Below, one piece after another: positions 57,864 through 64,000 of a stretch of DNA of 64,000 nt. The DNA is from Combretum micranthum (Eukaryota; Streptophyta; Magnoliopsida; Myrtales; Combretaceae). Where the stretch lies: contig JAMXBD010001585.1 of the NCBI GenBank assembly GCA_024138025.1, positions 273,557 through 337,556 on the forward strand, given 5' to 3'. The translations under genes and the position numbers were made by a program. How positions within the stretch are numbered: position 1 is the stretch's first letter; the number at the start of each line of letters is the position of its first letter. The notes under the pieces were generated by a model that saw nothing but the letters and a program-made list of their open reading frames with translations, was not told the origin of the DNA and searched no databases.

Positions 57864-57950
57864 ACACGCCTAATTCATGCCTTCTTTTAAGCGTGTGTGT
57901 TACACCCGCGAATTGGGTCGCGTGGCCTGTACCACGCATACGACCCCCCC
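57864..57950 (+). repeat. Two adjacent hairpins
   Basis: GTAACACACGC (about 57874) pairs with GCGTGTGTGTTAC (about 57901), a stem of 11-13 bp with a loop of about 20 bases. Then GCGTGG and CCACGC (57929-57946) form a perfect 6-bp stem with a 6-base loop, followed by ATACGACCCCCCC. A compact GC-rich hairpin is what a Helitron 3' end carries, but no CTRR lies within a dozen bases on either strand. Confidence 0.45.
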
Positions 57951-58860
57951 CTCCATCTTCATCCTGCAGATTTGCAAATTTCCACTTTCATCACGTCTCT
58001 AGGTCTGCAAATCTGCAGATTTCCACTTTCATCATGTCTGTAGGAACAGGTGTCACTATTTAATTGCTATAGTACAATATATTGCCACATTTATTCCAGC
58101 ACAAAAGATATCTCTTTGCTTTCTTGTCACAATCCTTGCCTCATTTGCTCACATTTTATTATTATTTTATATATATATATACACTCTATAAACATATCGT
58201 CTTCCGTCTATGTCTTCATTGCTCTTCTTTTTCCTTGTCTGCCTTCTCTTCGTTTTATCTCTCTTTTTTTTTTTTTTTTTTTTTTTGTTCCATCTCCTGT
58301 TTTCATAATCTTCAAGTAAAACATTTAAGTCTAGTCGAGAAAGTCTTCTTGTTAGAGCAGTTATTAATCTACTGCGACTTTGTTCAGGTCTGTTTTTCAT
58401 GGAACTTGGAGCTTGAATTGGTATTTGCAGATTGAATTCGATGCTGCCCCCTCTTTTTTCTTTTTTCTTTTTTTTTGTGGCTTGTCTTGTTGTTTGATCC
58501 TTGTTGCTGAATATATATATATATATATATATATATTCCCCTTACAATACCGTTTCCTTTCAGTGCAGCTTGAATTTGAAGACAAATCTTGTTGCTGTTG
58601 GAATTTGAAAGTAAAGAATCCAGGTCGAGTGCCATTGAGCAGCTGTTCTAATTTTTCATAATCTGTATTCCAATTAACTCGAAACGATGAGCACTACAGA
58701 AGAAAGGAGAACTTCAGAAATCGGAATTAAAAGACCGGTGCAGCTGCGCTATTTTGTTGATGCTGTTGTTGTATACTTGGTAGGTTTCTTTGACCCCAGC
58801 CTTTTTGTATGCATTTAAGAGTTGTTGATGCAATTCCACTACCATCATCTCTGTGCAGTA
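57951..58860. other. Non-coding segment with duplications, poly-T and (TA)n
   Basis: A 40-bp duplication (CTGCAGATTT...CCACTTTCATCA, 57965-58040) is followed by pyrimidine-rich sequence with T runs (58265-58286, 58457-58478) and a (TA)13-15 microsatellite (58511-58536). It resembles a plant promoter or leader facing right, but no coding sequence follows on the plus strand. The frames overlapping the T and TA runs are artefacts of low complexity. Confidence 0.35.
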
Positions 58861-60064
58861 CTATTTGCCAGCCACTTTTACTAAGTATATTTGATCTCCC
58901 AGGTAATTTAATTTTTTTTTCTTTATTTTGTCAAAATGATCAGGAAAGTATTCTTTTGAAGCCACATCCATCATTCTCTCAGTGAGCTCCTTAGCCTCAT
59001 GCTTCTTTTCTTTATGACCTAATCCATCTATCACTGGCATAAAATATGCAGGATTGAATTTACATTTGTTATCAATCATCATATATATATAATGTCACTT
59101 GCATCCTCTATGTTTTCTTCTTCACAAAACCAATCAATGAGCTCTTTATAATGATAGTTTCCCAACTCAAATTTCCTATCCACTGTAGCTTTGAGAATTT
59201 TTTTTTTTTAGCATCTTCAAGTTCTTTCCCACCAAGCAACTCATTAAACATTATACTATAAAGAGGTTCCCTGTGACCACATACACTCAGAGCAATATCA
59301 AATGTCTCCTATGCCAATAAAAACTCACCAGTCCTGCAGAATGTTCGAATAAGTATTTTAAATAAAGCTATATTAAGAGATATACCCTCTTGGATCATCT
59401 CATCCAAAAGCAAACTGGCATCATCAATTTTTCCGTCTTCACATAGGTAACTAATTATGTTATTATAAGTTTGCACATTAGGTGATATCCCTTGTTCCCT
59501 CATTTCATCCATCAGTCCATAAATTTCAAATACATGGCCCTTTTTCCCAAGACCCATTATCAATGAATTGTAAGTCCTTAAGGTCTTGGTGCAACCTTTT
59601 CCTTCCATATTTTTAAGAACTTTGAATGCAGATGATACCTTTCCCTCTTTACAATACCAATTTATGAATGTATCATAGAGAAAAGAATCTGGGCATATAT
59701 TTCTGATAATCATCTCAGAGAACTTCTTTTTAGCTTCGTCTATTCTCCCAGCTTTAATTAAACCACCAATTATGGTGGAATATGAGGTTAAATTAGGCAA
59801 GCATTTCTTGCCATGACTAGTACCATCAACTAGGGAGATAAATACGTTCCCTACATTACCAAGAGCAGCGCTTCCATGATTCCACATCCCATTGACAATC
59901 TCTATTGCCTTGCCTACCTCTCCTCTGATACATAAACCATTAATCACAATATTGCATGTCACAGTATCAAACAGATATCCTGATTCATTCAACCTTTGCA
60001 GCAACTTTTCTGCTTCTGCCACCCGATCTTCTTTCCAGAGACTCCAATCCTTAGTAGACAACAT
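58861..60064 (-). pseudogene. P-class PPR gene fragment (At2g17140-like)
   Basis: A 251-codon open frame (60064-59309) holds about seven P-type repeats: LNESGYLFDTVTCNIVINGL, CIRGEVGKAIEIVNGMWNHG, SAALGNVGNVFISLVDGT, CLPNLTSYSTIIGGLIKAGR, GKVSSAFKVLKNMEGKGCTK, GLMDEMREQGISPNVQTYNN. Near 59082-58861 the C-terminal part FMPVIDGLGHKEKKHEAKEL continues in another frame. The SAALGN interruption and the MPVIDGLG block are recognisable features of Arabidopsis At2g17140-type proteins, from memory. Repeats are lost or frameshifted in 59083-59308, and both the N-terminal half and the extreme C-terminus are missing. It abuts, within about 40 bp, a piece of another PPR gene. Confidence 0.75.
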
Positions 60065-60105
60065 GACCTTGTAGTTGCGGCAGAAAATAAGATTTGATTT
60101 GGATG

Positions 60106-60625
60106 TTAGCTATATAGCCTCTGCTGCGAAATCCTCTTAGAGGTAAAGTGAGCTTCTGTTTCCTTGCCCTCAGCCGGTAAAGCAGCTCTCAATTTTTCCA
60201 AGCACCCTAACTTTTGATAACCTTCTTTCTCCACCACCTCCAAATTCTTGTGCACTTCTAATAGCTTTTCTTTTTTATAAAAGAATTTTATTATTTCTTC
60301 ACTTGCAGCCATATAGCCATTCTGATATAGTAATCGAACCCTCTCAAATGTTTTTTTTTAATAGTTCAGCTAATATTGAATGATATATTGACGATCCAGA
60401 ATGGTGGGAGCTCTTTAGCATCTTCTGTAGACATTTGTGCGCAAGAAGTGGATTACCTTCACATAACAGACCATCTTTCAAGAATTGGTAGGTCCCATAA
60501 TCTGAGCTTTTCCTCTTCATACCCTTGACCACACTATATGATGTTTTGACCTTCCCAGCTCTACACAATCCACCAACAAGACAGTTATATGTGATCACAT
60601 CTAGCTCGCAATTAAACAGCGACAT
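60106..60625 (-). pseudogene. P-class PPR gene fragment (At1g02060-like)
   Basis: Blocks ELDVITYNCLVGGLCRAGKV, KTSYSVVKGMKRKSSDYGTY, GNPLLAHKCLQKMLKSSHHS, GSSIYHSILAELLKK (60610-60350), then after a frameshift at a T run (60352-60360) ERVRLLYQNGYMAASEEIIK and FFYKKEKLLEVHKNLEVVEK (60345-60220). The order and wording fit the C-terminal half of an Arabidopsis At1g02060-type PPR protein, from memory, but middle repeats are deleted. It is the right-hand end of the run of same-strand gene fragments. Confidence 0.65.
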
Positions 60626-60639
60626 TTTGTTTTAAAAAA

Positions 60640-61036
60640 AAGGTGAAACCCCTCCTCAACCCTGGAGTTCATACAGAATCCCTAAATCAAAATATTGCAT
60701 GTGTATGTGTCCGGTGTGACCCCATATGTAGTCGGCATTTCATCATATACACTCTTCATCATATTAGTCTGACCCCTTTTCAGCAAAATTGAAAAGATAT
60801 TATTGAATGTAATAATAGAAGGTGATTTCAAAAGATATTTTCCCATTTATTGCATTACAAGACTCAGAAATTGAAGTGTTGAATCTTCATCCTGTATCTT
60901 CTTGACTTCATTTTTACAAGTATGATTTTTGAGCATATTTAAAAAGAATACTTAACTTCATCATTCATGTCCATAATATGTTCCATTCATTCATCTAATG
61001 ACTACGATGCCTCATGACTTTTAAGATAAAGCTCTT
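60640..61036. other. Spacer, no feature recognised
   Basis: About 400 bp of AT-rich DNA between the PPR fragments and the repeats before the second PMD gene. One edge of the captured-gene segment should lie here or slightly to the left, but I see no diagnostic terminus. Confidence 0.35.
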
Positions 61037-61275
61037 TGTCGTCCGTGTTCTGACCGCATAAATGACTATCTTGAGACTATCCACTGTATGATGACACTCT
61101 CAGTCGTCCGTATCCTAAGTTTCATGTGACATACTTGGAACCGCACATTGCGTCCGTGTTTCATTCCTCGCATGATAAACTTGGCACCGCACTGCTATGA
61201 GAGGCTCTCCTCAGTTATTTGTGTCTCATTTGTCCATGCAACGATCTTGGAACCGCACCACTACAAGAGGAGATT
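61037..61275 (+). repeat. Diverged tandem repeats upstream of the second PMD gene
   Basis: Four imperfect units of about 50-65 bp starting near 61037, 61104, 61151 and 61214. Each begins (GTC)GTCCGTGT-like and ends in CTTGGAACCGCAC followed by a CTCTCAG-type tail. They lie about 200-400 bp upstream of the PMD start. Confidence 0.5.
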
Positions 61276-61453
61276 CTTTGCATCTTATACACCCAGTCAT
61301 TTGGTGAATGAATGCGATACTCTAGTAGTTGATACACTTGTTGCATATGTCTTATGCTGCATATTTGAGTTCACGAGTAGCATCTTTTTTTGGTCTTGTA
61401 TGTGCATATAACTCCTTTATCATGTAGGTGTGCATAAAATAGGCATCTCGAGG

Positions 61454-64000
61454 ATGATGAAGGAAAATAGAAAGGGTCGATCTCGCAGTGGCAACCATAT
61501 AGACAAAAGTAATGAAATATTGGCGAATTCAGGTTACGTGCCAAAAGTTCCCTTGCCACGTAGTAAATGGCTTGATGCTACAATTCGAAATGATTTTTTC
61601 TGGAAAGATATCAAAAAGAGGGATCTATGTGCGCATCCTCCTAAAGATGGTGAATTTCATTTCATTCAACTAGAGCCCCGAGTAAGTGACAGGAAGAACA
61701 TAGATGAGAATTCCATATTACGTTTCATAAATGAAAGAAAGGAGCTTCCCCTTTCAGAGACAGTGTTCAGCTACCCAAAACAGATATTGCAAGGGTGGCA
61801 GTCATGGGTATATTACATTGTAAAGAATTCACATTATAGGTCTCGTTTAGAAAGTGCAGGGATCAATTTTGCTATATAGATTTCTTCTAAAATGGTTATC
61901 CGTTCTCAAAGTGTTGAAGCATGGCGAGCTATATTGGCACGTTGGAGCACATATACACATACGTTTGTGACATCATGGGGGGAGATTACTCCAACTTTAG
62001 AAGATGTGTGCATACTGCTAAGTTTCCCTAGTTCTAGGTCAACTGATATTGTCACAGCTGAGATTTCAGAAGAGGATGAAAAATTGGTGGAAGTATTAGA
62101 AGCTGATAGACAAGAAGCGAGAAACAGTCGTAGACAAGCATCATTTTGTGCATGGATAAGACATTTTTTTGAGCACGAAAGGACTCGATCCGAAGGCCCT
62201 CGGTATGGATGCGAGTAAGTATGCATTCCCTGCTTTGTTTATTTATGCTTGAATGTCATCACTTCAATCTGACTTAACTTATAACCTACAATTCATTTCA
62301 GGCATGAGTTAGAAGCTTTCATCGCTTGTTGGTTATCCATGTACGTGTTTCCTGGTGGGCCAAGAAAAGGTGTCAATCCGCGATTTTTTTACTTGGCAAT
62401 TCGTCTTGCTCGTGGAGAACGAGTTGCCTTGGCGCCTTTTTATTTAGGGTCTTTATATCGGCGTTTGGACCTTTACAGTGAGACTTCAGTTCATCAAAGG
62501 GGCGATATATCATTATATCAAATGTAGATTTGGGATTTCTACACTTGTTTTTCAACGAACATTACAAAAGATATCCAGTGTACCTGTTACAAAACCTGAT
62601 CCTCCTGAACCTCGAGCTTAGGCCTGGGTTGATAGAAAGCCTTTGGGTTCATTACTTGATATTATAGATGATGCTCATGAGGTTGACTTTCGCCCTTATA
62701 CAAAGGAATTGGAGGGATATGAGTGGTGCACAACATATTACCCTTCGGTTTCCAAGACCTTAGTGAATCTGATGGAATGTGGCGAGCAGCTTTCTGATGC
62801 TGAAGTAGTATATGTTCTTTGGTGTACACCTCGAGGTTTGCCTGCGCTTCACGATTGGTGTGATTCTTCTACTGAGTTCTTGGAGCATAGAGTAATGTTG
62901 TACTCACCTCATCGGGTTACAAGACAGTTTGGGTTTGATCAAGGTGTGCCTTCTATTGTGGCTATTGACACAAATTTTAATAGATGCTGTGAGGCAATTA
63001 GTCTTGAGAAACGCCATGAGCTCTATTGTGCTGTCAGACAGATGTTTTTTCCATCTATCAATCGCTCCGGTGTTGCATCAAGTGGATGGTTAACGTATTG
63101 GACAAGGTGTCTTGAAGCATTCAAGAAATATACTCTTTCAGCTATAGATGACAGTTTGCCAGAGTCGGTCATTTATAAGTATGAGTTCCACTTTCAACTT
63201 CCAAAAGATGACAAGAATAATACTCCAGGAAAAGTAGTGATTGGGCGGACCATGCCTCCTGCATCAGTCATCAGTCAAATCAAGCGTCCTCGCCTTTGTG
63301 AGGTATTAAATATTGTTATTTAAGCTGTCTATACATGCACATACACACATATATGTATATCATGAGGTCAACCATAACTTTTGTTCATCATTGTTTATTT
63401 GCAGGACACAACTTTGAAAGGTGCATCTTCAGCTTCAGCGGGACAGTCATCTAAGAGTAAACACAGTAGCAGTCATGATATTATTACTCAAACCGTTGAT
63501 AATTTGACAATAGGGTCTACCCTTCCAATTACATGACCTTTCCCTAGTCGCTATGGTCAAGGAAAGGTGTTACAAACCAAGGATCATGTAGTGACTACTA
63601 CTGATACACCCGAAGAGGAAGATGATAGTGAGGAGGTTGACTATGAATTGTCTCTTGTTAATGACGCGAGCATTGAGGGTAATCCTTCAGTAGATGATTT
63701 AGATATTTGTGAAGGCCCTTTTGCGAATGAGGAAGATCTTCGTCTTGATAGGATAATTGTTCAAGGTGATCAAGCCTAGAAATATGGAAGATGGTTATCC
63801 TCAGGCTCATGATGGCTCATTAGTAGACCCTTCATTTTGCAATATCATAGTTGATGGCATTGCTCCCATTACTACTTCAGTTTCCAATGTACTGCCTCCC
63901 TCCATTAGTGTGGATCACAGCAACGAAGAGCAGACAAGTCTATTGGAGTTGCAACTCATTTAGATGATACAACTTCATTTCACGGTTACATCGTGCCATC
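61454..64000 (+). pseudogene. Second antisense-type PMD gene (copy 2), cut by window edge
   Basis: Start MMKENRKGR at 61454, nine bases or so after a CATGTAG acceptor-like site. Exon 1 to 62214: FINERKELPLSETVFSYPK, AWRAILARWSTYTHTFVTSW, GEITPTLEDVCILLSF, ASFCAWIRHFFEHER. Intron 62215-62301 (GTAAGT..TCAG). Exon 2 to 63302: HELEAFIACWLSMYVFPGGP, PFYLGSLYRRLDLYSETSVH, EHRVMLYSPHRVTRQFGFDQ, YCAVRQMFFPSINRSGVASS. Intron 63303-63404. Exon 3: acidic linker and DDTTSFHGYIVPS at the window end. Only a few lesions: TAG at 61877, a stop and frameshift near 62525-62630, a stop near 63535, a frameshift near 63760-63960. Intron positions match copy 1 exactly. By analogy a minus-strand Tat gag-pol should follow beyond 64000. 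Confidence 0.8.

Noticed and set aside
57835..57900. Another Tat LTR start
   Set aside because: Only a short match (GCAACGATCATGT and a TGTGG start) to 52005 onward; the rest of the LTR succession is absent.
57864..57950. Calling a Helitron 3' end here
   Set aside because: The hairpins lack a CTRR terminus at the right distance on either strand, and captured fragments continue on both sides.
58050..58661. A transcription unit facing right with frames of up to 117 codons
   Set aside because: The frames run through poly-T and (TA)n tracts and contain no recognisable block; the region looks promoter-like but no gene follows on that strand.
1..64000. CRISPR arrays, tRNA or rRNA genes, bacterial-type operons
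   Set aside because: No array of identical repeats with unique spacers, no cloverleaf with conserved A and B boxes that I could support, and gene structure with introns is eukaryotic; the tRNA-like sequences are only retroelement primer-binding sites.

Overview
This is nuclear DNA of a flowering plant, almost certainly a eudicot. I infer that from plant-type Ty3/gypsy (Tat lineage), copia, MULE, CACTA and hAT elements, GT-AG introns, and fragments of plant genes (pentatricopeptide repeat genes, SPIRRIG, ABCF3, RPL26, a PNRC-type gene). Nothing bacterial, organellar or viral was seen. The window is overwhelmingly transposable elements. The only gene that looks intact and native is a short PNRC-like gene on the minus strand at about 34.0-33.6 kb.

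Layout. (1) 1-13.1 kb: a decayed Tat-type gag-pro-RT fragment (minus strand) whose gag is split by a very long solo LTR (3897-12694). That LTR is itself split by an inverted copy of the same LTR family (5634-9759). A third copy interrupts the reverse transcriptase and runs off the left edge (1-1022). (2) 13.1-14.8 kb: AT-rich DNA with local duplications. (3) 14.8-22.9 kb: a CACTA element of about 8 kb with subterminal repeats, a 575-bp solo LTR with an exact 5-bp target duplication, and a degraded exon-intron copy of an ABCF3-type ABC ATPase gene. (4) 22.99-26.4 kb: the 5' end of another Tat element (gag start, primer-binding site, LTR) abutting a decayed copia element with its own primer-binding site. 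(5) 26.46-33.06 kb: a complete but dead MULE with hairpin-array terminal repeats, a 9-bp target duplication, a mudrA-like transposase gene and a second gene encoding a plant mobile domain (PMD) protein. (6) 33.5-34.2 kb: the PNRC-like gene.

(7) 35.1-53.0 kb: a large Tat-lineage retrotransposon on the minus strand. It holds gag, protease, RT, RNase H, a second archaeal-type RNase H and integrase. It also carries an antisense spliced PMD gene (plus strand) between integrase and the 3' LTR. A fourth copy of the long LTR family sits in its gag start. (8) 53.3-60.6 kb: a tight run of minus-strand fragments of at least five different host genes (four or five PPR genes and SPIRRIG), one of them later hit by a 915-bp hAT MITE. 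This looks like multi-gene capture by a Helitron or similar element. (9) 61.4-64.0 kb: a second Tat-type antisense PMD gene with the same intron positions, running off the right edge.

The PMD domain therefore occurs three times in this window in two unrelated transposon classes, and host-gene capture appears in at least three separate contexts (CACTA, the multi-gene cluster, the RPL26 fragment). All element genes carry stops or frameshifts. Family calls rest on my reading of translated motifs, not on database searches; coordinates given to the base come from repeat ends or splice sites visible in the sequence, others are approximate.
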